64,000 nucleotides of DNA from Croceibacterium aestuarii (GCF_030657335.1 NZ_CP131039.1:992001-1056000); one strand, 5' to 3'; numbered from the stretch's first letter, positions 33,444-43,321 are shown. The notes: generated by a model from the sequence alone, not told the origin. A program made the numbers and translations.

Positions 33444-34629
33444 CGTAGTGATCGGCATGGCCGCGACGCTCGCTCCCATCGTGCCGGCGGCCGCTTCCCC
33501 TCAAGCGGCGGAGGCGGCTTTCGATCGCGAGGCCTGGCTGCGCGACTATGCCGGCCTGAAGGAAGCCATTGCGCGCGGCTATGCCAACCTCGACTGGATC
33601 GTGGCTCGGCGCCATCTCGACCTCCCTGCGCTCGATCGCGCGACCACCGAGCGGCTCCAAGCAGCGACCTCGGTGAAGCAGGCGGTCGCGGCGATATCCG
33701 CTTTCACCGAGGCCTTCGGCGACAATCACCTGCGCGGTGCCCAGGGCCCGGCCCCGGAGGCCGCCTTGCGCAATGCCGCCGCGGAGGCGGCGGAGGCAGA
33801 CGCGCTGGAAGCGATCGGGGAACTGCGTTCTCAGGATTGCGACGCGCTCGGCTACGAGGATGCCCCGAGGCTGGGCGCTTTCGACCCAGCCGACCTGCCG
33901 GGCTGGCAGCGCGTTGCCTCGCCCTACTTCACCGCCGGAACGAGCGGCCGTAGCGGCGTGATCCGGATTCATTCGTTCGACGAAACTGCCTATCTCGCGG
34001 CATGCAGGGCCAGTTGGCAGCCCGCCCGTACGCCGCGCGAGACCCAGCTTGCGACGCGCGAAGCCCTTCAGGCGGAACTGAGCCGCCTCGCCGCGGCGCT
34101 GCGCGGGGCCGGCGCGGAGACGCTGGCGATCGACCTCACGGGAAACGGCGGCGGCAGCGAGTGGAGCGAAGACGCTGCCGGCCTGTTTTCCGACCGCGAG
34201 CTGACCCGGCCGACGCCCCGGCTGATCGTGGAGCATTGCGACCGGTCGGGCGTGTGGCGCGGCGAGAGCGTGTGCAGCAATCTGTCGCCGCCGGGTGGGA
34301 TCGACCGCCTCGCCGGCAAGGCTGCGTGGGCCGGTCCGGTCGTGGTCTTGGTCGGGAACCGGACCGCATCGGCCGCCGAAGACTTCGCCTACTGGCTGCG
34401 CGGCAGCGGGGTGACGCGGCTCCTTGGTGAGCGCACGTTCGGGGCGGGTTGCGGCTACATGGATGGCGGCCGCGCGTACCAGTTCCGCGCCATCGACGGC
34501 CATGTCATGATGCCCAACTGCTCGCGCTACACCTTCGAGGGGATCAACCAGGTCGAGGGCCTGGAGCCCGACGTGACGTGGGACTGGTCGGGGGGACCGC
34601 CGGACCTTGACGCGACGCTCGAACCCTAG
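33430..34629 (+). CDS. S41-family peptidase-like protein, exported
   Basis: 399 residues with a signal peptide ending near AAAS (about 23). The C-terminal half carries the S41/C-terminal-processing-protease core: AIDLTGNGGGSEWSED (strand and glycine turn) and VGNRTASAAEDFAYWL, where Ser and the nearby charged residues sit in the place of the nucleophile. No PDZ domain is visible between the N-terminal helical part and the core, unlike classic CtpA. It acts outside the cytoplasm; substrate unknown. ATG 33430 is chosen because the signal peptide starts there, although the frame is open into rpoC. It is monocistronic by spacing. Confidence 0.75.
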   Translation: MKITHVVIGMAATLAPIVPAAASPQAAEAAFDREAWLRDYAGLKEAIARGYANLDWIVARRHLDLPALDRATTERLQAATSVKQAVAAISAFTEAFGDNHLRGAQGPAPEAALRNAAAEAAEADALEAIGELRSQDCDALGYEDAPRLGAFDPADLPGWQRVASPYFTAGTSGRSGVIRIHSFDETAYLAACRASWQPARTPRETQLATREALQAELSRLAAALRGAGAETLAIDLTGNGGGSEWSEDAAGLFSDRELTRPTPRLIVEHCDRSGVWRGESVCSNLSPPGGIDRLAGKAAWAGPVVVLVGNRTASAAEDFAYWLRGSGVTRLLGERTFGAGCGYMDGGRAYQFRAIDGHVMMPNCSRYTFEGINQVEGLEPDVTWDWSGGPPDLDATLEP

Positions 34630-34741
34630 CGCCGGCGTCACCGAGCGGGCCAGCGAAGAATTCCTTGCCCTCCGGCAAGAGTGCTTGAGGGGAACCCTTC
34701 GGCACCCCATTCATAGGTGGCGAAAAGAAACGGAGTTCCCG

Positions 34742-35851
34742 ATGAGCGATACCAGCGTCCTGTTCCAGCCGTTCGAGAGCGCCAAGCTGTCGCTGCCCAA
34801 CCGCATCGTGATGGCCCCGATGACGCGCAACATGTCGCCTGGCGGCGTACCGGGCCCGCAAAACGCCGCCTACTATGAACGCCGCGCGGCGCACGGCGTC
34901 GGGTTGATCCTGTCGGAGGGCACGGTGGTCAAGCGGCCCTCGTCGCGCAACCTGCCGAACGTTCCGTTCTTCCATTCCGAAGAGCCACTCGGGGGATGGC
35001 GCCAGGTGATCGAGGCGGTGCACGCCGCCGGCGGCAAGATGGGCCCGCAGATCTGGCATACCGGCGGCACCACCGCCGATCCCAGCTTCGAACGCGGGCC
35101 GCTCGATACGCCCTCGGGCCTCAACAAGCCGGGTGAGAGCGTGGGCGAGCCGATGAGCGAGGAAGCGATCGCCGATACGATCGCCGCCTTCGCGGCTGCC
35201 GCGGCCGATGCAAAACGGCTCGGCTTCGACACCGTCGAGATTCACGGCGCGCATGGCTACCTGATCGACCAGTTCTTCTGGTCCGGCTCCAACCAGCGGA
35301 CCGACAGGTGGGGCGGGGCGACGATCGCCGAGCGCAGCCGCTTCGCGGTCGAGCTGGTCAAGGCGTTGCGCGCCGCGGTCGGTCCCGATTACCCGATCCT
35401 CATGCGCGTCAGCCAGTGGAAGCAGCAGGACTACGACGCGCGCCTGGCGACCACGCCCGACGAGCTCGAAGCGTGGCTTAGCCCGCTGGTCAGCGCCGGG
35501 GTGGACATCCTGCACTGCTCGCAGCGCCGGTTCTGGGAGCCCGAATTCCCCGAGCTCGACGGAGAGCAGGGCCTCAACTTCGCCGGCTGGGCCAAGAAAA
35601 TGACCGGAGTGCCGACGATCAGCGTCGGGTCGGTGGGCCTTTCGGGCGAGTTTCTCGGCTCGTTTCGCGGCAAGGGCGCGGCGCGCGAAAGCCTCGATGG
35701 CCTCGTCGCACGCATGGAACGCGGCGAATTCGACCTCATCGCGGTCGGCCGGGCGCTGCTGTCCGACCCGCTATGGGCCGAGAAGGTCCGCGACGGACGC
35801 GAGGACGAATTGGCCGACTTCGATCCGGCGGCGATGAACGAACTGGTCTGA
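34742..35851 (+). CDS. Old-yellow-enzyme-family NADH:flavin oxidoreductase
   Basis: FMN-dependent ene-reductase fold of 369 residues: LPNRIVMAPMTRNMSP at the N-terminus, the active-site pair EIHGAHGYLIDQFFW followed by SGSNQRTDRWGG, and LIAVGRALLSDPLWAEKVRDG at the phosphate-binding end. It reduces activated C=C bonds of enones or nitro compounds. Start ATG 34742 has a GGAG just upstream; the frame is open to 34607. Standing alone between the protease and the lipoprotein gene, it gives no clue to the natural substrate. Confidence 0.9.
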   Translation: MSDTSVLFQPFESAKLSLPNRIVMAPMTRNMSPGGVPGPQNAAYYERRAAHGVGLILSEGTVVKRPSSRNLPNVPFFHSEEPLGGWRQVIEAVHAAGGKMGPQIWHTGGTTADPSFERGPLDTPSGLNKPGESVGEPMSEEAIADTIAAFAAAAADAKRLGFDTVEIHGAHGYLIDQFFWSGSNQRTDRWGGATIAERSRFAVELVKALRAAVGPDYPILMRVSQWKQQDYDARLATTPDELEAWLSPLVSAGVDILHCSQRRFWEPEFPELDGEQGLNFAGWAKKMTGVPTISVGSVGLSGEFLGSFRGKGAARESLDGLVARMERGEFDLIAVGRALLSDPLWAEKVRDGREDELADFDPAAMNELV

Positions 35852-35878
35852 CGCGCCTTTTGGGCGTACGATGCGTGC

Positions 35879-36325
35879 ATGTATCGCTTGGTTCCGATCG
35901 TCGCCGCGCTCGCCCTGGCGGGTTGCGATAGCAGCGCGCCGTCGCCCCGGCCTACGGCGAGCACCGCCACTGCAACCCCGGCCGCGGTGCCGCTCGACTC
36001 GCTCGTCGGAGAGTATCGCGTGGCCGGGATCGACGGTCAGCCGCTCGACGCGGACTACGGCATCGCGCTTAGCGTCACGCCGGAGCGCATCGATTTCGCC
36101 AACTGCCGCCAGATCGGGTGGAGCTACACGCTCGAGAAGGGCAAGATCGAGACCGAGCGCTCGCCCCCCGGCGGCCCCGATGCCAAACCCTGCGACGAGG
36201 AGTTGCCGGTCTACGTGGTCCAGATGATCAGCGCCATCGACGCCGCCAAGAAGGCGGAGCGGACGCCGCAGAACGGCATCGAGCTCACCGGCGGCCTGCG
36301 CAGCCTGACACTGTTCTCGCAATAG
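35879..36325 (+). CDS. Small lipoprotein, META/HslJ-like
   Basis: 148 residues with a lipoprotein signal and lipobox LAGC (Cys16), then a Ser/Thr/Pro linker. The mature domain LVGEYRVAGIDGQPLDADYGIALSVTP...FANCRQIGWSYTLEKGKIET has the opening strand and loop arrangement of META/HslJ-type domains, an inference from pattern only. It would be outer-membrane anchored in the periplasm. It precedes gltX by 27 bases on the same strand, so some cotranscription is likely. Confidence 0.65.
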   Translation: MYRLVPIVAALALAGCDSSAPSPRPTASTATATPAAVPLDSLVGEYRVAGIDGQPLDADYGIALSVTPERIDFANCRQIGWSYTLEKGKIETERSPPGGPDAKPCDEELPVYVVQMISAIDAAKKAERTPQNGIELTGGLRSLTLFSQ

Positions 36326-36352
36326 CGCGCCCCTCCCGCTAGGAGCGGCGTC

Positions 36353-37681
36353 ATGACCGTCGTCACCCGTTTCGCCCCGTCGCCCACCGGGCGGCTCCAT
36401 GTCGGAAACATCCGCACTGCGCTGCACAACTGGCTGCTCGCCAAGCAGGCTGGTGGACGCTTCCTTTTGCGGATCGACGACACCGATGCAGAACGCAGCC
36501 GCGAGGAGCACGTCGTGGCGATCCGCGAGGACCTCGCCTGGCTGGGGATCGAACCGGATGGCGAAGAGCGACAGTCGCAGCGGCTGGCGCAGTACGAGGC
36601 GGCGTTCGAGGCGTTGCAAGCGGCGGGCCGGGTCTATCCCTGCTTCGAAACCCAGCAGGAACTGGAACTCAGACGCAAGGTCCTGCTCGGGCGGGGGTTG
36701 CCGCCGATTTACGACCGCGCCGCGCTGCGGATGAGCGATGCCGAGCGTGCCGCAAGGGAGGCCGCCGGCGAACAGCCGCACTGGCGCTTCAAACTCGACC
36801 ACGACGAGCCGATCGCGTGGCATGACGGCATTCGGGGTCCGCAGCATTTCGACCCGGCGCAACTCAGCGACCCGGTCGTGCGCCGCGGCGACGGGTCGTG
36901 GCTCTACATGCTGCCGAGTGCGGTCGACGACATCGAGATGGGGGTCACCGACGTGCTGCGCGGTGAAGACCATGTTTCGAATACTGCGCTGCAAATACAG
37001 ATGTTTACCGCACTCGATGCTGCGCCTCCGCGGTTCGCGCACGAAGCGCTGCTGACCGGCAGCGAAGGCAAGCTGTCGAAACGGCTGGGCGCGCTCGGCT
37101 GCGACGCCTTTCGCGAACAGGGGATCGAGCCCGAGGCGCTGGTCGCCCTGCTGGCGCGCATCGGCACGGCGCTCCCGGTCGAACCCATCGCTGCGCGTGA
37201 GGTGCTGGTCGAGAGCTTCGATCTCGGCACCTTCGGCCGGGCCCCGGCGCGGTTCGACGATGCCGAACTCGAACGGCTCAATGCTGCGATCGTCCACCAG
37301 TTCGACTTCGGCCATGTGGCACCGCGTCTGCCCGCCGGAATGGACCGCGCCGGCTGGGAAGCGATCCGCCCGAACCTGACGCACGTCGCCGAAGCCGCCG
37401 ACTGGTGGCAGGTCGTCACCGGGCCCGTCGAGGTCCCGGACCTTTCCGCCGAGGACCGCGCCTATCTCGCCGATGCTGCCGCGATGCTGCGCTGGAGCGA
37501 CGACCCATGGCACGGCCTGACCGGCGCCCTCAAGCAGGCGACCGGGCGCAAGGGCAAGGGGCTGTTTCTGCCGCTCCGCCTGGCGCTCACCGGACGGGCG
37601 TCCGGGCCGGACATGGCCGCGCTTCTGCCCTTGATAGGCGAGACCGAGGCGCGCAGGCGGCTCGGCGCCGCCGCAGGCTAG
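36353..37681 (+). CDS. gltX: Glutamate-tRNA ligase
   Basis: Charges tRNA with glutamate, class I synthetase, 442 residues. The HIGH-type motif appears as HVGN in PSPTGRLHVGNIRTAL (10-25) and the KMSKS-type motif as KLSKR (about 240-244). YPCF and RFKLDHDEPI lie in the inserted domain and tRNA-contact parts. Many alphaproteobacteria carry two GltX proteins; this is of the shorter kind, so its tRNA preference (Glu or Gln) cannot be read from sequence. It overlaps pyk tail to tail by four bases. Confidence 0.93.
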   Translation: MTVVTRFAPSPTGRLHVGNIRTALHNWLLAKQAGGRFLLRIDDTDAERSREEHVVAIREDLAWLGIEPDGEERQSQRLAQYEAAFEALQAAGRVYPCFETQQELELRRKVLLGRGLPPIYDRAALRMSDAERAAREAAGEQPHWRFKLDHDEPIAWHDGIRGPQHFDPAQLSDPVVRRGDGSWLYMLPSAVDDIEMGVTDVLRGEDHVSNTALQIQMFTALDAAPPRFAHEALLTGSEGKLSKRLGALGCDAFREQGIEPEALVALLARIGTALPVEPIAAREVLVESFDLGTFGRAPARFDDAELERLNAAIVHQFDFGHVAPRLPAGMDRAGWEAIRPNLTHVAEAADWWQVVTGPVEVPDLSAEDRAYLADAAAMLRWSDDPWHGLTGALKQATGRKGKGLFLPLRLALTGRASGPDMAALLPLIGETEARRRLGAAAG

Positions 37682-39135
37682 TCGCCCTTGTGCTTCTTGA
37701 GCTCGTCGCCGGCGATGGTGACGACGTGGAGCAGGTTGGTCGCGCCGGGAACGCCGAACGGGACGCCGGCCATCACCACCGCCTTCGAGCCGGCCTCGCC
37801 GAACCCGTGGCGTAGCGCCATGCGCTTGCCCTTGGCGATCATCTCCTCGAAGCTGCCGATGTCCTTGGTGGTCACGGCATGGGCGCCCCACAGCAACGCC
37901 ACCCGGCGGGCGGTCGCGACCGAAGGAGTCAAGACCATGACCGGTACCGCCGGCCGCTCGCGCGCCACGCGGCGTGCGCTCGAGCCGCTCGAGGTGAACA
38001 CGATGATGGTGTTGATCGCCACGGTGTCGGCGATGGTCAGGCAGGCATGGCTCAGCGCGTCGGCGGTCGTCGCATCCGACGGCGTGTCGAGGAAATGCAC
38101 CCTTTCCTTGTAGGATTCGTCTTTCTCGACCTGCTTGGCAATCGAGTCCATCATCAGCACCGCTTCTTCCGGCCACTGGCCAGCAGCGGTCTCGGCCGAG
38201 AGCATGACGACGTCAGCCCCGTCGTAAACTGCGTTGGCGACGTCGGAGACTTCGGCCCGCGTCGGAGCCGGGCTGTCGATCATCGATTCGAGCATCTGCG
38301 TCGCTACTATGACCGGCTTGCCGGTTAGCCGGGTCTCGTTGACGATCTTCTTCTGCAGCGGCGGAACTTCTTCGGGATTGAGTTCCACCCCGAGGTCGCC
38401 GCGCGCGACCATCACGCCGTCGGAAAGCTCGATGATTTCGTCGAGCCGCTTGATCGCCTGCGGTTTTTCGATCTTGGCGCACAGCGCGCCGTATCCGCCC
38501 ATCAGCCGCCGCGCCTCGGCAATGTCTTCGGGGCGCTGAACGAAGCTCAGGCCGATCCAGTCGGCGCCCTGGCTCATGGCGAAGGCAAGGTCCTTGCGGT
38601 CCTTCTCGGTCATCGCCGGGATCGGAACTTCGGCATCGGGCACGTTGACGCCCTTGCGGTCGGAGATGATCCCGCCGACTTCGGCCACGCACTCGATCCT
38701 GTCCGTCCCGGCCTTGCGCACGCGCAGGCGGATCTTGCCGTCGTTGATCAGCAGGCGCTGGCCTTCCTCGAGCACTTCGAACAGCTCGGGATGAGGCAGG
38801 AAGACCCGTTTCTCGTCGCCAGGCTCATCCCTGCGGTCGAGCGTGAACTTCGCGCCGTGGGCAATGCGCGCCTCGCCGTCGCGGAAAGTGCCCACGCGCA
38901 GTTTGGGGCCCTGCAGATCGCAAAGAATGGCGATCGGGCGACCCGTTTCCTTCTCCAGCGCGCGAACCGCCCTGATGGTCTCGGCATGGGTTTCGTGGTC
39001 GCCGTGACTCAAGTTGACGCGAAACGCGTCCGCGCCGGCGCGCAGCAACCGCCGGAGCATTTCCGGGTTGCGCGACGCAGGGCCGAGCGTGGCGAGAATC
39101 TTGACCTTGCGGCCGCGGGGTTCGAGTTTTGCCAT
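37678..39135 (-). CDS. pyk: Pyruvate kinase
   Basis: Transfers phosphate from PEP to ADP in the last step of glycolysis, 485 residues. The barrel shows KILATLGPASRNPEM, AFRVNLSHGDH, CDLQGPKLRVG and the catalytic stretch VMVARGDLGVE. IVATQMLESMIDSP and DVVMLSAETAAGQ mark the metal- and ADP-binding region, and the C-terminal regulatory domain contains FTSSGSSARRVARERP. Family length is normal. The start ATG is close behind an A/G-rich stretch. The DUF1244 gene diverges from it. Confidence 0.97.
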   Translation of the reverse strand: MAKLEPRGRKVKILATLGPASRNPEMLRRLLRAGADAFRVNLSHGDHETHAETIRAVRALEKETGRPIAILCDLQGPKLRVGTFRDGEARIAHGAKFTLDRRDEPGDEKRVFLPHPELFEVLEEGQRLLINDGKIRLRVRKAGTDRIECVAEVGGIISDRKGVNVPDAEVPIPAMTEKDRKDLAFAMSQGADWIGLSFVQRPEDIAEARRLMGGYGALCAKIEKPQAIKRLDEIIELSDGVMVARGDLGVELNPEEVPPLQKKIVNETRLTGKPVIVATQMLESMIDSPAPTRAEVSDVANAVYDGADVVMLSAETAAGQWPEEAVLMMDSIAKQVEKDESYKERVHFLDTPSDATTADALSHACLTIADTVAINTIIVFTSSGSSARRVARERPAVPVMVLTPSVATARRVALLWGAHAVTTKDIGSFEEMIAKGKRMALRHGFGEAGSKAVVMAGVPFGVPGATNLLHVVTIAGDELKKHKGD

Positions 39136-39183
39136 GGCGACACGCCTATGTCAGAGCCGCGCTACAAGACAAGGACACTGATC

Positions 39184-39498
39184 ATGAACGATATGAACGA
39201 CCGCCTCGACGATCTGCCCGACGAGGTTGCCGCCGCCGCATTTCGCCGCTTGGTCCGCCACTTGCGCAATCGCCACGATGCCGAGAATATCGAGCTGATG
39301 GGGCTTGCCGGGTTCTGCCGCAACTGCCTTGCGGACTGGATCATCGATGCCGGGTACCAGGGCGACAAGGCCGCTGCGCGCGAACTGGTTCACGGCATGC
39401 CGGCCGCCGAGTGGAAGGCCAAACACCAGGGCGAATCGACGGCCGAGCAGATTGCCCGCATGGAGGCGAGCTTGGCGCGCAACCAAGGCATGCATTGA
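39184..39498 (+). CDS. DUF1244 domain protein
   Basis: 104-residue cytosolic protein with the DUF1244 signature MGLAGFCRNCLADWIIDAGY, preceded by AAFRRLVRHLRNRHDAENIE. The CRNC pair is the diagnostic part and may hold a metal or iron cofactor (inference). Role unknown, widespread in alphaproteobacteria. ATG 39184 follows AAGGA; an earlier in-frame ATG at 39148 lacks a ribosome site. It precedes gapR by about 100 bases on the same strand. Confidence 0.88.
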   Translation: MNDMNDRLDDLPDEVAAAAFRRLVRHLRNRHDAENIELMGLAGFCRNCLADWIIDAGYQGDKAAARELVHGMPAAEWKAKHQGESTAEQIARMEASLARNQGMH

Positions 39499-39600
39499 GG
39501 CCCGTCCCGCCGAGGAAAAGTTTTCCACCCGGTTCACCCGGCGCAGGCTCGCCGCTATCAGCGCGCTCAACCGATTCTCATTGCCTGACCGGAGCATTTC

Positions 39601-39837
39601 ATGGCCGAAGCCACCGACGACCGCCTGCGCCTGCTGATCGAGCGCATCGAACGCCTCGAGGAAGAGAAGAAGGGCATCGCCGACGACATCCGCGACGTCT
39701 ACGCCGAGGCCAAGGCGGTCGGCTACGATCCCAAGATCATGCGCCAGGTGGTGCGGCTGCGGAAGATGAAGCCCGACGATCGCAACGAGATGGAGACCAT
39801 CCTCGACGTCTACAAGGCCGCGCTCGGGCTGGGTTGA
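39601..39837 (+). CDS. gapR: GapR-type (DUF2312) DNA-binding protein
   Basis: 78 residues, almost wholly coiled coil: [34 protein letters not shown], then [31 protein letters not shown]. GapR of Caulobacter binds overtwisted, AT-rich DNA as a dimer or tetramer and supports replication; this gene matches it in length and motifs. The preceding 102-base gap holds no evident promoter match I could score. Confidence 0.9.
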   Translation: MAEATDDRLRLLIERIERLEEEKKGIADDIRDVYAEAKAVGYDPKIMRQVVRLRKMKPDDRNEMETILDVYKAALGLG

Positions 39838-39918
39838 GGCGCCCGCGCGCCGAGCGCCGGAACGGTCGCGCCTTCCAGTTCATTTCCTAAGCAAACCCGT
39901 TTGCGAAGGAAGGACCCC

Positions 39919-40797
39919 ATGACCGACGACCTCAAGACGCTCGACAAGGCGCACATCGACGAAACGGCCGAAGAGCCGCGGATGCCGGGGCACGAATCGA
40001 ACCTCGAGCCCAAGCCGGAATGGCAGCCGCGCTATCCCGGATCGGGCCGCCTGAAAGGCAAGGTTGCGCTTGTTACCGGCGGCGATAGCGGAATCGGGCG
40101 CGCCACCGCGGTGCTCTTCGCCCGCGAAGGCGCGAACGTCGCGATCGCCTATCTCGAAGAGCACGACGATGCGCACAAGACCCGTGAGCTGTGCGAGGCG
40201 GAAGGCGCCGAGGTGCTGCTCTCGGCCGGCGATCTCGGCGATCCCAAGCACTGTGAGGGCGTGGTGCGGGCGGTCATCGACAAGTGGGGCAGGCTCGATG
40301 TGCTGGTCAACGACGCCGGCGAGCAGCATCCCGACAAGGAGGTGACCGATATCACCCCGGAACAGCTGCAGCGCACCTTCCAGACCAATATCTTCTCGAT
40401 GTTCTACCTTGTCCAGGCTGCGCGTCCGCACCTGAAGAAGGGTGCTTCGATCGTCAACTGCACCAGCGTGACGATGTACAAGGGATCGGGCGGGCTGCTC
40501 GACTATAGCGCCACGAAGGGCGCGATCACCGCTTTCACGCGCTCGCTGAGCGAGAACCTGATTAAGGACGGCATCCGCGTGAACGCCGTCGCGCCGGGGC
40601 CGATCTGGACACCGCTCAACCCGGCTGGCGGGGCGCCGCCGGAGAAGGTGAAACACTTCGGAGAAAGCACACCGATGGGCCGCCCCGGCCAGCCCAACGA
40701 AGTCGCGCCGTCCTTCCTGTTCCTTGCCTGCGACGATTCCTCCTATATGTCGGGCCAGGTGCTACACCCGAACGGAGGAATTGTGGTCAATGGCTAG
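39919..40797 (+). CDS. SDR-family oxidoreductase, general-stress (YhdF/YghA-like) type
   Basis: 292-residue short-chain dehydrogenase with an extra N-terminal arm ([19 protein letters not shown]). [10 protein letters not shown] is the cofactor loop, NDAGEQHP the adenine strand, and the catalytic set is Ser in CTSVTMY, Tyr in LDYSATKGA and Lys in the same helix. [16 protein letters not shown] closes the core. This arm and core match the YhdF/YghA-like stress oxidoreductases, whose physiological substrate is unclear. ATG follows GAAGGAAGGA. The YbjQ gene begins in its last bases. Confidence 0.9.
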   Translation: MTDDLKTLDKAHIDETAEEPRMPGHESNLEPKPEWQPRYPGSGRLKGKVALVTGGDSGIGRATAVLFAREGANVAIAYLEEHDDAHKTRELCEAEGAEVLLSAGDLGDPKHCEGVVRAVIDKWGRLDVLVNDAGEQHPDKEVTDITPEQLQRTFQTNIFSMFYLVQAARPHLKKGASIVNCTSVTMYKGSGGLLDYSATKGAITAFTRSLSENLIKDGIRVNAVAPGPIWTPLNPAGGAPPEKVKHFGESTPMGRPGQPNEVAPSFLFLACDDSSYMSGQVLHPNGGIVVNG

Positions 40798-41146
40798 CCG
40801 CAGCCCGTGGGGGCGCAACCCGACAGGAATGATCGTCACCACCACGAATGCGATCGAGAGCCATCCGGCGAAGGATTACTACGGCATCGTCACCGGCGAG
40901 GTGATCGTCGGCGCAAACATGTTTCGCGACCTGTTTGCCTCGATCACCGACCTCGTCGGCGGGCGCTCGGGCCAATACGAGGAAGTGCTCGGCCGCGCCC
41001 GGACACAGGCGATCGAGGAAATGTGTGACCAGTGCCGCGCGCTCGGCGGCAACGCGGTGATCGGCTGCGACATCGATTACGAGGTGATCGGCAAGACCGG
41101 CTCGATGCTGATGGTTAGCGTCAGCGGCACAGCGGTGCGCGTCTGA
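40790..41146 (+). CDS. YbjQ family (UPF0145) protein
   Basis: 118 residues. The core [34 protein letters not shown] is the UPF0145 opening, followed by a helix with [17 protein letters not shown] and a conserved Gly-Asn-Ala-Val strand ([15 protein letters not shown]). Biochemical function is unknown. ATG 40790 overlaps the SDR stop and has GGAGGA at about nine bases; an internal ATG (M14) would give the classical short form. Confidence 0.88.
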   Translation: MASRSPWGRNPTGMIVTTTNAIESHPAKDYYGIVTGEVIVGANMFRDLFASITDLVGGRSGQYEEVLGRARTQAIEEMCDQCRALGGNAVIGCDIDYEVIGKTGSMLMVSVSGTAVRV

Positions 41147-41237
41147 CCGCCGACGCCGCGGTCCTCGCCCCCTATCCGCCAACAAATGACTCCCGCATCG
41201 AGCGGGAATCTGCCATCCTCCTTGCGTGGGAGGCGCA

Positions 41238-42482
41238 ATGGCAACCGGGATCAGCCCTGACGATCTGTTGATCACACCGGAGCTTTATCGTCGCGAGGCA
41301 CGCCCTGCCGATCTGCGGGCGGAGCTGAATGCTTATCGCGAGCTGTCCACACTGATGGACGTCGGCCCTGCCAAGGCTATCGATCGCTTTCTTGAGCTCG
41401 CCCTCGAGCTATGTCCGGCTGCCGGTTCCGCCGGTTTGAGCGAACTCGTCTCGGGCGAGGGTGGCGAGGCGTTCGAATGGACGGCGATGAACGGCGCGTT
41501 CGCGCCACACGTCGGCGGCACCACGCCGCGCGATTTCAGTCCTTGCGGGCTCTGCCTCGACCGCCATCATACGATCCTGGTGGAGCGCCCGGCGCGCGTG
41601 TTCACCTATTTCGACGAGGCCCAGCCGGCAATCTGCGAAGGCTTGATCGTCCCGCTTTACGACACCGGCAAGCAGCCGCTTGGCACCTTGTGGATCGTCA
41701 GCCACGTCGAGGACCGATGCTTCGATCCGACCGATGCGCGGATCATGGAACAGCTCGCCGTACAGCTCGTCCTGGCAATCAAGCTGCGCCGGAAAGCCCA
41801 GATCCGCGTCGCTCTGGAAGAGGCGGTTCGCGACCGCGAGGTTCTGGTGGAGGAAGTACGCCACCGCGTGAAGAACACGATCCAGATGACGTCCTCGCTG
41901 TTGAGAATGCATGAACGGTCGGCCTCGTCCTCTGAAGCGCGTTCGGCTTTGCGCGACGCGCGAAATCGCCTGAAAGTCCTGTCGAGCGTATACGAGAAAA
42001 TGCTGCGGCCGGATGACGAGGGGCTTAGCGTCGAAGTGGGCAAGCTGATCGACAGTCTCGTGTTCGCCCTTGTCAGGACCGCTCCCGCCGAGAGCCGGCC
42101 CCAGGTGCAGGTCGATTGCGCAAATCTATCGGTAGATATCAAGACCGCGACCTCTCTGGCCCTGGTCGTCAACGAGGCCGTTACGAACTCGCTGAAGTAT
42201 GCATTTGCGTCCGGCCCTGGAGGTACCCTGCGCGTCAACCTGGAGGCGCCGGCGGACGAATGCTCGTTGGTGATCAGCGACGATGGCGTCGGGTTCGACG
42301 GGTCCGGGCGGAGCGGCAGCTTGGGCATGCGTCTGATGAACGGCTTGGCGCGCCAGCTCGACGGGCGACTGAGCATCGACGGCTCGGATGGAACGACGGT
42401 CGCCTTGCGCTGTCCGCTCAGGCGCTCATCGTGGACGTCGCCAGAGGCGCAGGCTCAGGTCCAGCGCGTCGCCGCAGGGTGA
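41238..42482 (+). CDS. Sensor histidine kinase with GAF-like domain (HWE/HisKA_2 type)
   Basis: Soluble kinase of 414 residues. A GAF-like domain (about 45-180) includes a CxxC at GLCLDRHH. The phosphoacceptor His209 lies in EEVRHRVKNTIQMTSSLLRMH (HisKA_2 family). The ATPase domain has the N-box LVVNEAVTNSLKYAF and the G-box DDGVGFDGSGRSGSLGMRLM. No transmembrane span is evident, so it senses a cytosolic ligand. Start ATG 41238 is behind GGGAGG; an in-frame GTG lies 12 bases earlier. No response regulator is adjacent, so its partner is elsewhere, as is usual for this class. Confidence 0.88.
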   Translation: MATGISPDDLLITPELYRREARPADLRAELNAYRELSTLMDVGPAKAIDRFLELALELCPAAGSAGLSELVSGEGGEAFEWTAMNGAFAPHVGGTTPRDFSPCGLCLDRHHTILVERPARVFTYFDEAQPAICEGLIVPLYDTGKQPLGTLWIVSHVEDRCFDPTDARIMEQLAVQLVLAIKLRRKAQIRVALEEAVRDREVLVEEVRHRVKNTIQMTSSLLRMHERSASSSEARSALRDARNRLKVLSSVYEKMLRPDDEGLSVEVGKLIDSLVFALVRTAPAESRPQVQVDCANLSVDIKTATSLALVVNEAVTNSLKYAFASGPGGTLRVNLEAPADECSLVISDDGVGFDGSGRSGSLGMRLMNGLARQLDGRLSIDGSDGTTVALRCPLRRSSWTSPEAQAQVQRVAAG

Positions 42483-42544
42483 ACGAGGTCGCCGCAAGTC
42501 TGGCCTGAAGCCGATGTGCGGTTACCGGCCGATGGATCGCGCGC

Positions 42545-43264
42545 CTATCCAGAACCCAGCAGAACCAGCGAGATGAACAACGTGTTGTGCGCCGCGTGCA
42601 TCAGCATGCTCGACCACAGCCCGAAGCGCGTCCGCACGTAGCCGAGGATCAGCCCGAGCAGCAGTTGCGGCAGGGTCAGCGGCAGCAGGATCAGCGCGTT
42701 GCCGTCGGTGAAGTTGGTCAGGTGGACGCTGCCGAAGGCGAGCGCGCTCCCCCAGTAGAACCAGCGGAAGTGGTGCTGGAACCAGCTCATCGCGTCGCTG
42801 CGCCGCTTCCACCAAATCGCCAAAGCAGCGAGCAGCAGGGCAGCACCGAACGCCGCCAGCGCCGCGACGCCATTCCCGCGGGCCGAGAGCGCCATAAAGA
42901 GAGTCGCCCCTCCGAGCAATAGCAGCACCGCGAAGACATGCCCCGGACGACCCGACAACCAGCCGCGGAACACTATCTCCTCGGCGATCGGCGCGCCGAC
43001 CACGATCAGGGCGATAAGCAGCGGCGTCATCTGCAATTCGCCCAGCAGGTGATCGGGCAGCTTGTAGCCGAGCGCTTCGGCCAGGGCGGCGAGGCCGATC
43101 AGTGCGGCCATCAGCACCAGATCGAGCACAAACAGCCTGCCGAGTACGGCGATTGCGGTGGCGGAAATCCCGCTGGCCCGCGGCGGCAGGTCGGGATGTG
43201 TGACGAAGGCGCCGAAGCGTCGCCACGTCTCTGCATGCTGCAGGCTTGTCGCTTGGCCGGTCAT
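42545..43264 (-). CDS. CPBP family intramembrane metalloprotease
   Basis: 239-residue membrane protein with about six spans. The CPBP/Abi motifs are present in order: EEIVFRGW (about 120), FGSVHLTNF (about 184) and MLMHAAHNTLFIS near the end. The E-E-xxx-R and His residues form the predicted glutamic-metalloprotease site in the membrane. Substrate unknown. ATG 43264 is the likely start; the frame is open far upstream only as the antisense of yebC. It diverges from yebC across 57 bases. Confidence 0.85.
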   Translation of the reverse strand: MTGQATSLQHAETWRRFGAFVTHPDLPPRASGISATAIAVLGRLFVLDLVLMAALIGLAALAEALGYKLPDHLLGELQMTPLLIALIVVGAPIAEEIVFRGWLSGRPGHVFAVLLLLGGATLFMALSARGNGVAALAAFGAALLLAALAIWWKRRSDAMSWFQHHFRWFYWGSALAFGSVHLTNFTDGNALILLPLTLPQLLLGLILGYVRTRFGLWSSMLMHAAHNTLFISLVLLGSG

Positions 43265-43321
43265 GCGGCTAATGGCCCCCTGAAATCTGAAAATACCATT
43301 ACGTGAGAGCGAACCGACGCC

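Noticed and set aside
35771-38176. 801-codon minus-strand frame
   Set aside because: Overlaps gltX and the OYE gene in antisense and reads through pyk out of frame.
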